Shown: positions 1-8,138, numbered from the stretch's first letter. The stretch is DNA of 10,618 nt from an uncultured Bacteroidota bacterium (GCA_903898215.1 CAIUEQ010000285.1:1-10618), one strand, 5' to 3'. Notes: generated from the letters alone by a model not told the origin. Translations and numbers: made by a program.

Positions 1-1
1 A

Positions 2-499
2 AATATTGGCAGCAGAATTGGACAAGCAGGTTTGATATTTACTTCAGGTTTTTATAGCAATTTGGTTAAAAGAGACACGTTATTATTTCCTAAAGATCCT
101 ATCAATCAGAACAAAAAATTAACACCAAATCAGCTTACCAGAGTTTTAGGTTTATTCATTGCATGGCCGGATGGTATTATTGATACAATTCAACCAGCAG
201 TTGTTATTACAACAGGAATAAATACTATCAGTTCTGCTAATCAATTTCACACTACTTTTTATCCAAATCCAGCATCCGAATTATTAAATATTTCATTTGA
301 GGTACAATCTGAAAGTACAGTATTTGCTGAGCTTTTTGATATCAACGGAAGAAAAATATCTTCAACAAATGAATTGACAAAAACAAACGGAAGAAACCAA
401 ATTGAAATGGATATGAGAGATGTTCAGAATGGAATTTATTTCTGTACTCTGTCTATTAACGGTCAGAAGATTGTTAAGAAAATTTCTATTATGAAATAG
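2..499 (+). CDS. C-terminal part of a T9SS type A sorting domain protein (5' partial)
   Basis: The reading frame is open from the first bases of the window, so the true start lies upstream; a TTG at 32 is only an internal codon. The last ~80 residues look like a type A T9SS C-terminal sorting domain (Por_Secre_tail): an FYPNPASE start motif, then alternating beta strands, LFDINGRKI, and a closing GIYFCTLSINGQKIVKKISI before the Lys terminus. In this family the domain directs a Sec-exported protein through the type IX machinery to the outside of the cell and is normally removed there. The ~70 residues before it (FYSNLVKRDTLLFP, then LFIAWPDGIID) match nothing I recognise, so the cargo function is unknown. 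The gene converges on the peptidase gene, with 27 bases between the two stop codons and no clear terminator hairpin there. Confidence 0.85.
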   Translation, partial: NIGSRIGQAGLIFTSGFYSNLVKRDTLLFPKDPINQNKKLTPNQLTRVLGLFIAWPDGIIDTIQPAVVITTGINTISSANQFHTTFYPNPASELLNISFEVQSESTVFAELFDINGRKISSTNELTKTNGRNQIEMDMRDVQNGIYFCTLSINGQKIVKKISIMK

Positions 500-526
500 G
501 TTAGGATTTAAAATAAATTCATTGTT

Positions 527-3500
527 TTAAAACTGCATATTTCTTACAAATTTTATCGGATTCATTTTATTTAAGTTTAACGTAAAAGTTATCCTTCGGC
601 CAAGTTTTTGAAAAGCATTTTCATCTTTGTAAGTTGGATCTAAATTATAAACAGTTTCATAATCATCTGAATAAAATAAGGGGAAGTTTACTTCAAAAAT
701 ATTTTCTATTAGAACCATTTTTATTCCTGCAGCATATTGGATTTTTATTTCATCAGCGGTTAATCCTTTCACATTTATCATTCCAATATCACCAAAAATT
801 CTAATTGGAATTGGACCGGGAATTGTTGTCACAAAATTACCACTCACCATCCAGGTGTTTGAAGTGTAAAGTTGCATTGGCATTTTCATATCGCCATCTT
901 GTTCGATCAGTTGTCGTGAAAATAAACCGTCATAAGCACTACGGCCAAATAATGCATGATCAAATAAATAGTCTGTTTGTCCTGAGTTTCCTGATGTTCT
1001 GAAATTGTACTCGCCAATACCCGGTACTACACTTTGTTTATACAAAAATGCTCCTCCAAACAATCGGATATCCATCTTTTTTTTTGGCTTCTCGTAATTG
1101 ATAGTTTGTTTGAACGAAGCAAATAATTTTACAGCATCAGTATTGTTTTTTATGTTTTGAAGTGTGATCAATAATTCATTTTTATTTATCTCTTTATAAT
1201 TCTTGAGCGAATAAATAGCTTCTTCTGTAATCGAATTATTTGCAATTTGGTATGGGGCGTCTTTTGTATCTAAATTTTTATTATTTAAGATTACAACAGT
1301 TCTTATTAAAATACTCTGATCAATTGGTGAGCGTTTATTTTTTTTATTCAAATCAAAGGAAATGAAAGGAGCAACTTTATTATACGTCAGGTTATTGCCA
1401 TATCCGCCATATCCAAATCGCGCAGTATTTATTCCTAAATGAATTTGACTAAAAGAACCATAAGAAGCAATATGTCTTTCAAAATTTGCATAACCAACGA
1501 TATCATTTGTTCCAAACGAATACATAGGAGCAAGGATGTAATCAAATTTCTTCTTTGGTAAAAGGCTATTATAAAAAGTCAACCCAAGCATTGTTTTATT
1601 ATACAGATTTGCACCAATAATTGGCATGTAAAATAGTTGTGTTTTGTAAGGATTTTCAAGGTTGCCAAGAAGGTTAAATGATAAAGGTTCAACACTTTTA
1701 AAAATTCCGTGAGTGCGAATAGTATTGTTATCACGATAAACATCTAACGTGGTTTCGTATGCATCAATTCTGAATTTATCTCCAATTGAATTTCCGAAAT
1801 CAATTTTTTTTGTACCACTAAAACCATCAAACCATTTTGTTTCAATTACAGAATCTTTAATCATTGAGGAAATAGGAAATGGTGATGTAATTGATGATTT
1901 ATTTTTTATTGTGATCTGATTATTTTTAGCTGAAACAATTTTATAATCCGGTTTAATGGTAGTAGAGTACAGTTGATAAAACCAATCTAAATTTTTTCCT
2001 GTAAAACTTTTTGCATGATCAAAAAAATCATCGGGGAGAGGATGTTTGAATTTCCATTTTTCATAATAACTCTGCATCATGGCATCAAACAAACTGTCGC
2101 CTAAATAATCCTGCAAATAATGAAACATCAGTGGTGCTTTTGCATAAATAATTTCACCGTAATTTTTATCTGTGAAATCAGTTGAAGGAATATTTACTGA
2201 TTGATCTGAATTTTTTCTGGCTGCTAAAAAATATTCTAATTGGAGCATTCCAAAAGGACCTTCATCTAAATCAACAACGAAAGATTTCTTGTTAATTCCT
2301 CCCCACAAACCTTTATGAATAGCAACACTTTTTACATGATTATTTCTATTCTCATAATAAGTATTAAAACTTTCGTCCATCCATGGATAAGTGCGTTCGT
2401 TATTTGCTAAAATTCCATAAAACCAATTGTGTCCTACTTCATGAACGATTACTTGTCGGCTTGTAGTTTCTATATTTGTAATAGTTGGGTATTCCATGCC
2501 ACCACCTGCTTTTAATGGTGTTACCACAGCTGTTGCAAGATTGTACGGATATTCACCGAGCATTTGAGAATAAAAATTTATCGCAGTATCAACCCATTGA
2601 ATAGCATTTTCTGATGGTGTAACATTGTATAAAAATGTATTGATTTTTTTGCCACTTTTTAAAACGACAGAACTTTGCTCAATCGTAAATCGTTTATCAC
2701 AAAACCAAGCGAAATCATGCACACTATCTTGCACAAAGCGAAGTGTTTTAAATTCATTTGATGATGTAAAAGTTTGATATTTTTTTATGGTATCTGTTCT
2801 GTTGTTTTTAGTAAAATTTACATTTGTTCTTTCCTGCAACCACTTTTTTTCTTCTTCATTTTGTAGATCTCCCGTTGCTGCAACCACGTAATTTTTAGGA
2901 ACAGAAATACTTACATCAAATTTCCCAAACTCACTATAAAATTCACCTTGATTTAGGTATGGAAAAAAATTCCAACCATTTACATCATAAACTGCCGGTT
3001 TGGGGTACCACTGCGAGATACAATATAGCTGACCTTCGTGCCCCATACGAGAGAAAACGGAAGGGATCTTCACTTTAAAAGGTGTTGTGATGATAACTTT
3101 TTGTCCGGGTTTTAACGGATGCATTAATTCGATCTTGCAGATATCAATAGTATCTAACAAATACCATTTTACACTTTCTCCATCTACTTTAAAATCCAGA
3201 GAATCTATCCAACCTTTATCTTCCTCATCAGAATAATAAAAATCAGTCTTGCCATTTTCGAGATGTTGTTTTGCAAACTCTGTTTCATTGTTTTTATAGG
3301 CATTAGGCCAAAGATGAATATATATTTCTCTTAAATCATCAGGAGAATTATTTGTGTAAACAATTTTTTCGGAAGCGCTGAGTGTATGAAAGATGTCATT
3401 TAACTTTACTGAAATAGTATAATCAACTTTTTGCTGCCATTTGGATTGCCTTGTTTTATTCTGAGTTTGAGCATCAGAAAATATTGAATGGAAGAAGAAT

Positions 3501-3553
3501 AGAAATACTAAAATGAGTCTCATCATCAAAATGTTTGATGTGGCAAAATACAT
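527..3553 (-). CDS. M1 family (gluzincin) metallopeptidase with C-terminal outer-membrane beta-barrel-like domain
   Basis: This is a predicted zinc-dependent M1 peptidase of 1008 residues. HEVGH (371-375) supplies two zinc ligands and the general base, and E394 in WMDES is the third ligand at the expected 18-residue spacing. GGMEYP (351-356) sits where M1 enzymes carry the substrate-binding GAMEN-type motif, and Y470 in EIIYAKAPLMFHYL is a good candidate for the catalytic Tyr. Residues ~35-230 form the N-terminal beta saddle. A hydrophobic signal peptide (LILVFLFFFHSIFSDA) implies export. From ~615 to 1008 the sequence becomes alternating amphipathic strands rich in Gly and Tyr (FGYGGYGNN, FRTSGNSGQTDYLFDHALFGRS, IRIFGDIGMINVKG) and ends in Phe (FVRNMQF), the usual last residue of BAM-inserted outer-membrane proteins, so I infer a C-terminal barrel. 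The start is uncertain: ATGs at 3526 and 3523 place the signal peptide closer to the N-terminus. It lies 45 bases after the usher-like gene on the same strand. Confidence 0.9.
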   Translation of the reverse strand: MYFATSNILMMRLILVFLFFFHSIFSDAQTQNKTRQSKWQQKVDYTISVKLNDIFHTLSASEKIVYTNNSPDDLREIYIHLWPNAYKNNETEFAKQHLENGKTDFYYSDEEDKGWIDSLDFKVDGESVKWYLLDTIDICKIELMHPLKPGQKVIITTPFKVKIPSVFSRMGHEGQLYCISQWYPKPAVYDVNGWNFFPYLNQGEFYSEFGKFDVSISVPKNYVVAATGDLQNEEEKKWLQERTNVNFTKNNRTDTIKKYQTFTSSNEFKTLRFVQDSVHDFAWFCDKRFTIEQSSVVLKSGKKINTFLYNVTPSENAIQWVDTAINFYSQMLGEYPYNLATAVVTPLKAGGGMEYPTITNIETTSRQVIVHEVGHNWFYGILANNERTYPWMDESFNTYYENRNNHVKSVAIHKGLWGGINKKSFVVDLDEGPFGMLQLEYFLAARKNSDQSVNIPSTDFTDKNYGEIIYAKAPLMFHYLQDYLGDSLFDAMMQSYYEKWKFKHPLPDDFFDHAKSFTGKNLDWFYQLYSTTIKPDYKIVSAKNNQITIKNKSSITSPFPISSMIKDSVIETKWFDGFSGTKKIDFGNSIGDKFRIDAYETTLDVYRDNNTIRTHGIFKSVEPLSFNLLGNLENPYKTQLFYMPIIGANLYNKTMLGLTFYNSLLPKKKFDYILAPMYSFGTNDIVGYANFERHIASYGSFSQIHLGINTARFGYGGYGNNLTYNKVAPFISFDLNKKNKRSPIDQSILIRTVVILNNKNLDTKDAPYQIANNSITEEAIYSLKNYKEINKNELLITLQNIKNNTDAVKLFASFKQTINYEKPKKKMDIRLFGGAFLYKQSVVPGIGEYNFRTSGNSGQTDYLFDHALFGRSAYDGLFSRQLIEQDGDMKMPMQLYTSNTWMVSGNFVTTIPGPIPIRIFGDIGMINVKGLTADEIKIQYAAGIKMVLIENIFEVNFPLFYSDDYETVYNLDPTYKDENAFQKLGRRITFTLNLNKMNPIKFVRNMQF

Positions 3554-3598
3554 GTTTAACCTAAATGTTGGATATTTCCTTCTGGAAAAAGGAAGTTT

Positions 3599-6532
3599 TT
3601 ATTTTTGGTTTTCAGGAATTGTGAAGCTCTTTTTTACAATCTTTCTTTTTCTTTCAACTATTAAATAGGACAAAAACATCCCGTCAACGCTTCTGTTTAC
3701 TTCAATTTCATAATTATTTTTTGCGAGTTTATATTTATCGCCAAGAATGTTTTCATCCATCGTAATAATATATTTTCCATAGGGTAAATAAAACTCAAAA
3801 TTCCCTTCAAAGTCTGTAAGTGTATTAAATGGTTTGTCGCCATTTGCAGTGATTTTAATTCTAGAAAGATCGAATGGGGATGAAGCATCAACTCTTATTG
3901 ATTCGCGATCTATTCCAACTTTACCTTTAATTTTCACACCTCTCACAAACGGAATCATTACTGAACGGTTTTTTGTGATCATCACACTGTCTGGAATGTT
4001 TGCAAACCAAGATTCACTTGCCTCTAAACTTTTAGCAGAAATTGGCCAAATTCCTGTAGGGAAATTTTCCATTCTTGCTTCTCCATTTTCATTTGTAATA
4101 ACATCAGAACTTGCAATTGATACTATAATGTTTTCAACCGGTTGCTCATTTTTATCTTTTTTTCCATTTCCATTTAAATCGTAAAATGCTACACATTCAA
4201 CATTATGATTTTTCTTTTTAACAAAAGGAATTGGAATACCGAATTCTTTACGAACACCAAAGCCTATGTAAATATTTTGATTCACATATGTTGAAGCATT
4301 TTCACTGTTCATTTGTTGATTACTGAAATTATAAATATTCCCCGAAATAAGATTGTAGTTAAAGTTTACCTTAAATCTCCAACCATCATTTGAGAAATAA
4401 TACAGTTCAGGATAAATACTTGCACTTTGTTGGTTAAATACATTATTGAAGTAATAATTTACTCCTGTTTGAATCATAAAATGTGTGTTATTAAACAAAT
4501 ATTGATGTTGTAATGAAGTTGAAAATGTTTGTGGCGTTTTATTACTTATTGATGATTGTAAAGTTTGAGTATTTGATGGCATCATCATATATCTGGCATT
4601 TACAGATAACGTTTTATAAAATACAAACCCTCCCCATTGTAAAAAAAAGCGGTCGTTATTTTCAGAACTATTTATTGGTTTATTATAACCCGTTTGAATA
4701 TTTGTTGAAACACGAATGTTTTCCTTTGGATTAAAAATGTTATATGTAAAACCTGCCCCACGCGAGTGATATGAATTTGTTACGTTGTTGTAAATATTAT
4801 AAAATAACTGAGGTTGTAGTGATACATTTTTCTTGTTAATGTTTAATGTTATTTGATTGTTTTGAGTATTGTTAGTTAATATTTTACCAAATGAGTAATC
4901 AATTTTATTGAAGCCATTAACTATTACTAGACCTAATCTATTATTAAAAATATAACGCGTACTTTGGTTATAATATATTCTAGCAACATTGCTATTGCCA
5001 TATTCTTTTGTACTCTGACCTATATTTTGGTTGGTACTGAGTTTGTTTTTGAAAAATGAACCATTATATGCAAGTGATCCAAAAAAACCAATTTTTGAAG
5101 GAGTGTTTACTAAAATATTTGTTGATGTGGAAACAGTAGTTGAAAAATTTATAAAGATAGATTGTGTTTTTAAAATACTAAAACCAGCACGTGAATTGTA
5201 GGCATCTGTAACAGTTTTTGTGTAAGAATTTTCGCTCCTTCCATAATCGATATTCAGTGTATTTTGCTTGAAGTAACGTAGTTCATAATTTATTCCGTAT
5301 GCATAAGTATTGTTACTTCCTTGTACTCCGGTATTGTTTATATAAAAGGCTCCAATTTTTTGTTTTGGTGTTAAATAATAATCTGATTTAAGTCCTCTGC
5401 CGAAACTTTGTAACCCCATCATTCCACCATTGATAAATCCTCCTTGTACACTTCCTTTGTTATAGTAATAACCTAAATAATACATACTGTTTGATAATAC
5501 ATTTTCATTTGAGTTGGTGCTGCTCGATGTTTGAAAATTATACATGAGCATTTGATCTTGAGAAATCTGACCAACCCCTCTGATATTTAATGTTGAAAAT
5601 GTTACATCATTCATGATATTATTCACATTAAAATCAACAACCATTGGCAAGCTTGCTGCTTGGTAATCATTTACTTTTTTGTCGCTTGAAAGCCTAGTGA
5701 ATGTTACTTTTTGACCAGATTGAAAACCGTTTCCTCCTCCAAGGTTAGGTTCTGTACTATTTACAAAAACTGAAAAGGTTTTTTCTTCGCTGACATTTTC
5801 AGGTTTATGGTTTTCAATATCAACCCTATTAAAGTTTCGAGTTCCCTGAAAATATTTAAACTTAAAAGTAAAAGTTGTATCCTGAAATGGTTTGATGGTT
5901 AAATTATAATTAGCATTTTTTATCATCCTATCTGAAGAATCAGATAAAATTGCGTACAAACTTGTGTTTGTTAAAGTAAGTTGAATTGGTTGGCTTTCGG
6001 TTCCTGTATTTAAAATATTTACTTTAAATCCGGTTTCGTTTGATCCATTCTTAAAATATCTTTTTGATGAGGGTTCAACTGATAATAACCAGCTAGTTTT
6101 TTTCTCAGTAAAACTCCAAAAATATGTGTTGGCTAATTGAATATCGTCTTCTGAAATAAGGTAAGCAGAGATCATAAACCTCGTATTCCCTAAAATTTTA
6201 ACGGTTGGCAGCATTCTAACAGGAATAAACATTGAATCTCCACTTTCAAGCTCAATAAAATCAGCATTTTTAAAAAGTGTTTTCCATCCTGTAGGAAAAT
6301 CTAGCGACAATCTGAATTTTACAGAATGTCCTGTATTGTTTGTAAGGTGCAAAACGTTTGAAACTATCTCTCCTTGAGACAAGAGGATTTCATTAGAAAT
6401 AAATTTTGCAGATAAGGTATTGGTGTGTTCAGGTTTGGGATTTATTGAATCTTTTGTGTTTTGGGCAAAAGTTGGAAGCGCTATAGTTAGCAATAAGAAA
6501 CAACACACGATATTTTTACAGATTTTTTGCAT
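3599..6532 (-). CDS. Usher-like outer-membrane beta-barrel protein with NEW3/Ig-like N-terminus and carboxypeptidase-regulatory-like C-terminal domains
   Basis: This is a large exported protein of 977 residues with a signal peptide ending near TFA|Q (23/24). Residues ~45-140 resemble a NEW3-type Ig fold (LTNNTGHSVKFRLSLDFPTGW, IELESGDSMFIPV), and ~150-258 look like a second such domain. Residues ~290-770 are dense in Asn, Tyr, Phe and Gly, with alternating short strands and polar loops, which I read as a large transmembrane barrel. Residues ~780-865 begin with VAFYDLNGNGKKDKNEQP, the Ca-binding-like opening of SdrD/carboxypeptidase-regulatory domains, also seen in usher plug and C-terminal domains. 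A second such domain spans ~866-965 (LTDFEGNFEFYLPYGKYIITM). The start lies 16 bases after the stop of the small paralogue gene, so the two are probably co-translated. By context it would be the secretion and assembly pore for the two small proteins. I see neither a canonical PapC N-terminal domain nor TonB-receptor features, so the usher role is inferred. Confidence 0.65.
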   Translation of the reverse strand: MQKICKNIVCCFLLLTIALPTFAQNTKDSINPKPEHTNTLSAKFISNEILLSQGEIVSNVLHLTNNTGHSVKFRLSLDFPTGWKTLFKNADFIELESGDSMFIPVRMLPTVKILGNTRFMISAYLISEDDIQLANTYFWSFTEKKTSWLLSVEPSSKRYFKNGSNETGFKVNILNTGTESQPIQLTLTNTSLYAILSDSSDRMIKNANYNLTIKPFQDTTFTFKFKYFQGTRNFNRVDIENHKPENVSEEKTFSVFVNSTEPNLGGGNGFQSGQKVTFTRLSSDKKVNDYQAASLPMVVDFNVNNIMNDVTFSTLNIRGVGQISQDQMLMYNFQTSSSTNSNENVLSNSMYYLGYYYNKGSVQGGFINGGMMGLQSFGRGLKSDYYLTPKQKIGAFYINNTGVQGSNNTYAYGINYELRYFKQNTLNIDYGRSENSYTKTVTDAYNSRAGFSILKTQSIFINFSTTVSTSTNILVNTPSKIGFFGSLAYNGSFFKNKLSTNQNIGQSTKEYGNSNVARIYYNQSTRYIFNNRLGLVIVNGFNKIDYSFGKILTNNTQNNQITLNINKKNVSLQPQLFYNIYNNVTNSYHSRGAGFTYNIFNPKENIRVSTNIQTGYNKPINSSENNDRFFLQWGGFVFYKTLSVNARYMMMPSNTQTLQSSISNKTPQTFSTSLQHQYLFNNTHFMIQTGVNYYFNNVFNQQSASIYPELYYFSNDGWRFKVNFNYNLISGNIYNFSNQQMNSENASTYVNQNIYIGFGVRKEFGIPIPFVKKKNHNVECVAFYDLNGNGKKDKNEQPVENIIVSIASSDVITNENGEARMENFPTGIWPISAKSLEASESWFANIPDSVMITKNRSVMIPFVRGVKIKGKVGIDRESIRVDASSPFDLSRIKITANGDKPFNTLTDFEGNFEFYLPYGKYIITMDENILGDKYKLAKNNYEIEVNRSVDGMFLSYLIVERKRKIVKKSFTIPENQK

Positions 6533-6548
6533 CTTTTATCTTCAGTTC

Positions 6549-7163
6549 TTATAGAGCTTCGGTTAATAAATACTTTAATCTTAATTGATATATTCCACTT
6601 CTCATACTCAATCCCGGGGCTATTCGGTAATCGATATCAAATGTGAATTCATCATAATTTTTAATATAATTCCCTGGGCCATTCACGTTTGTAACACAAG
6701 ATCCTGCGGGAATTGTAATTCCAGTATTTGAAATTAATACTATTGGTTGACCCGGTAATACATTTGCATTAAAAAAACCACTTCCTGTTGTTGAAGTATT
6801 GCATCTGTTTCTTACTCTGATTTGAAGTTGATTTATTTTTGGTGTTGTCCCAGATGAAGAGTGAGGTGTGAGTAGTTCCCATTCATCTGATGGAGTCACA
6901 GGGTTGCTGCTGTTATCTATATATATAACAAGATTCCATCTGCAGTCTGGGTTATTTGTTAGACTATTGTCAACGGTAACTTTTAATTGGCTAACGCCAT
7001 TTTCTGTAATTCCGCCAAGATACTTTCCAAAAGTATCGAAAGTAAAATCAACATTTGGAGAACTACTTAATAACAGTGTTACTTTATCGCAAAACTGTTG
7101 AGCTTTCGAAATGTTGAACAACAACACAGAAAAAATTACTAATATTTTTTTTACTTTTTTCAT
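6549..7163 (-). CDS. Secreted minor/tip subunit-like protein with four cysteines, paralogue of the next upstream gene
   Basis: This is a 204-residue exported protein. The signal peptide (MKKVKKILVIFSVLLFNISKA) ends near SKA|QQ, and there is no lipobox at the cleavage site. It shares both ends with the 259-residue neighbour: VDFTFDTFGKYLGGIT (38-53), then LKV and a WNL strand, and near the C-terminus FDIDYRIAPGL (175-185) followed by SGIYQLRLKYLLTE. C25, C74, C121 and C156 could form two disulfides; the neighbour has no cysteine. Relative to the shared DF motif, its mature N-terminus is about ten residues shorter. I infer a fibre subunit, perhaps a minor or tip component, secreted with help from the linked chaperone and barrel. 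I do not recognise a named family. No TAnnTTTG promoter is visible in the 92 bases upstream, so it is probably read from the preceding gene's promoter. Confidence 0.7.
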   Translation of the reverse strand: MKKVKKILVIFSVLLFNISKAQQFCDKVTLLLSSSPNVDFTFDTFGKYLGGITENGVSQLKVTVDNSLTNNPDCRWNLVIYIDNSSNPVTPSDEWELLTPHSSSGTTPKINQLQIRVRNRCNTSTTGSGFFNANVLPGQPIVLISNTGITIPAGSCVTNVNGPGNYIKNYDEFTFDIDYRIAPGLSMRSGIYQLRLKYLLTEAL

Positions 7164-7200
7164 GCTTGGTCAGTGCATTTTTAAAAGAGTTTTTTTTGTT

Positions 7201-7236
7201 TAAAAGCCAGAAATGAGGAATCATTTCTGGCTTTTA
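7201..7236 (-). terminator. Perfect 16-bp hairpin after the putative major-subunit gene (terminator or attenuator)
   Basis: The arms at 7201-7216 (taaaagccagaaatga) and 7221-7236 are exact reverse complements around a 4-base loop. The stem begins 19 bases past the TAA of the 259-residue gene. The outer stem is A/U and the core is GCCAG/CTGGC, so the transcript reads GGCUUUUA at the 3' arm, as in bidirectional AAAAGCC/GGCTTTT terminators. On the minus strand the U run is short (four) and then becomes A-rich, so termination is probably partial. Downstream genes lack an obvious promoter of their own, which supports partial read-through. Confidence 0.75.
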
Positions 7237-7255
7237 TGTTTTGATAAATGTTTTA

Positions 7256-8035
7256 TTATTGGTCTTCTAATAATAAGTATTGTACATTCATTGTATATAC
7301 ACCCGGTTGTGCATATGAACCAGCTGCATTTGCAGTTACAAGATCTTTTGCAGTAACACCAGTTGCGTCATAAGCCATTGGGAAAACTGCAGGCAAACCA
7401 GGAAGGATTCTATAATCAATAGAATAATAGTAGTTACTTGTTAAACCACCAGCTGTTAGATAGCTACCACCAGCAACACCATCTGCTCCAGTAGCGGTTG
7501 TTCCACTATGGCCAGCAATATATTTCATTGCTGAGGTTGGAGGAGTTCCAGCATTTGCAGGGTCAACATATAAACTGTTTGAACCCGAAGGACTTGCAAC
7601 TGGAGGAAACACAGCACTATAATCTTTAAAAGCACCTGTTGCAGCTGTTGCATTGTTGTTGGGTTGACCTTGACGTAATTCTACTAAACTTAAAGGAAGT
7701 TTATTTGTAGCTCCACCCGATCCACCTGTACCATACTTGATTTGTTGATCCCAGTATCCTGCTCCAACGTTACCGTTAGAAATACCGATTGCGTAAAGAT
7801 CCCAATTTACTGTAGAACTTACTTTTAGAACTGTTGCAGCATATTTTGTGATACCTGCATAATACTTGTTGATGTCGTCAAATACAAAATCTAATTGACT
7901 TGGTGTTGACATGTTAAGTTGAAGAATCGGTTGAAGATCCATAGTGATAGTTACATCCTTTTCATCTTTCAACTGTGCGAAAGCCGCTGTAGCCATCCCG
8001 GCTAGAACTGCTAATGTTAAGATACTTTTTTTCAT
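7256..8035 (-). CDS. Secreted major subunit-like protein, Ala/Gly-rich and cysteine-free
   Basis: This is a 259-residue exported protein with a clear signal peptide (MKKSILTLAVLAGMATAAFA|Q, cleavage near 20/21) and no lipobox. The mature protein opens with an alternating strand (VTITMDL, 28-34), then LDFVFDDINKYYAGITKY (48-65), LKVSSTVNWDLYAIGI, a low-complexity Ala/Gly/Ser/Thr-rich centre (~100-195), and a closing DYRILPGLP (207-215) with PGVYTMNVQYLLLED. The end motifs match the 204-residue neighbour. The mature protein has no cysteine, and its codon use looks more GC-rich than the adjacent barrel gene, as expected for an abundant protein. Its own promoter and a following hairpin fit a highly expressed structural subunit. 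I do not recognise a named pilin family, and type V (FimA/Mfa1) pilins differ because they are lipoprotein precursors. The role as fibre subunit is inferred from context and paralogy. Confidence 0.75.
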   Translation of the reverse strand: MKKSILTLAVLAGMATAAFAQLKDEKDVTITMDLQPILQLNMSTPSQLDFVFDDINKYYAGITKYAATVLKVSSTVNWDLYAIGISNGNVGAGYWDQQIKYGTGGSGGATNKLPLSLVELRQGQPNNNATAATGAFKDYSAVFPPVASPSGSNSLYVDPANAGTPPTSAMKYIAGHSGTTATGADGVAGGSYLTAGGLTSNYYYSIDYRILPGLPAVFPMAYDATGVTAKDLVTANAAGSYAQPGVYTMNVQYLLLEDQ

Positions 8036-8059
8036 TTTGAATAAGTTTAAATTTCAAAA

Positions 8060-8090
8060 CAAAGATATAAGTAGTTTTTTAAATTACAAA
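8060..8090 (-). promoter_or_regulatory. Bacteroidota-type promoter of the putative major-subunit gene
   Basis: Read on the minus strand, TTTG (8090-8087) is followed after 19 bases by TATCTTTG (8067-8060), matching the Bacteroidota consensus TTTG then TAnnTTTG in both sequence and spacing. Transcription would start around 8053-8056, giving a 5' leader of roughly 20 bases. The leader is A/T-rich and shows no Shine-Dalgarno sequence, which is common in this phylum. A second TAnnTTTG match (TATATTTG, 8094-8087) overlaps the -33 box but has no TTTG at the right distance. Confidence 0.7.
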
Positions 8091-8138
8091 TATAAGCAGC
8101 TGTGTTTGATAAATAAGTAGCTGTTTTTAGTGATAAAT
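8067..8138. repeat. Three short direct repeats (ATAAGYAG) over and upstream of the subunit promoter
   Basis: ATAAGTAG at 8067-8074, ATAAGCAGCTGT at 8092-8103 and ATAAGTAGCTGT at 8113-8124 lie in the same orientation, spaced 25 and 21 bases start to start. The last two copies extend into a longer imperfect duplication, each ending in GATAAAT (8108-8114 and 8132-8138). The first copy lies between the -7 and -33 boxes and the other two lie upstream of -33. This arrangement is what an operator for a regulator binding tandem half-sites would look like. The sequence is AT-rich, so chance similarity cannot be excluded. Confidence 0.45.

Noticed and set aside
32..499. TTG at 32 as the true start of the first gene.
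   Set aside because: The frame is open upstream to the window edge and there is no signal peptide, which a T9SS substrate needs, so the start is outside the window.
3576..3594. Hairpin ttcctt/aaggaa followed by a T run, resembling a terminator.
   Set aside because: The T run follows only on the plus strand, where no gene precedes it; on the coding (minus) strand it has no U tract.
3599..6532. SusC/TonB-dependent receptor for the large barrel protein.
   Set aside because: The carboxypeptidase-regulatory-like domains are at the C-terminus, not the N-terminus, there is no recognisable TonB plug, and no SusD-like partner is nearby.
6549..8035. Type V (Mfa/FimA) pilin genes.
   Set aside because: Both signal peptides end without a lipobox cysteine, and the linked genes are a PapD-like chaperone and a barrel, which type V systems do not use.
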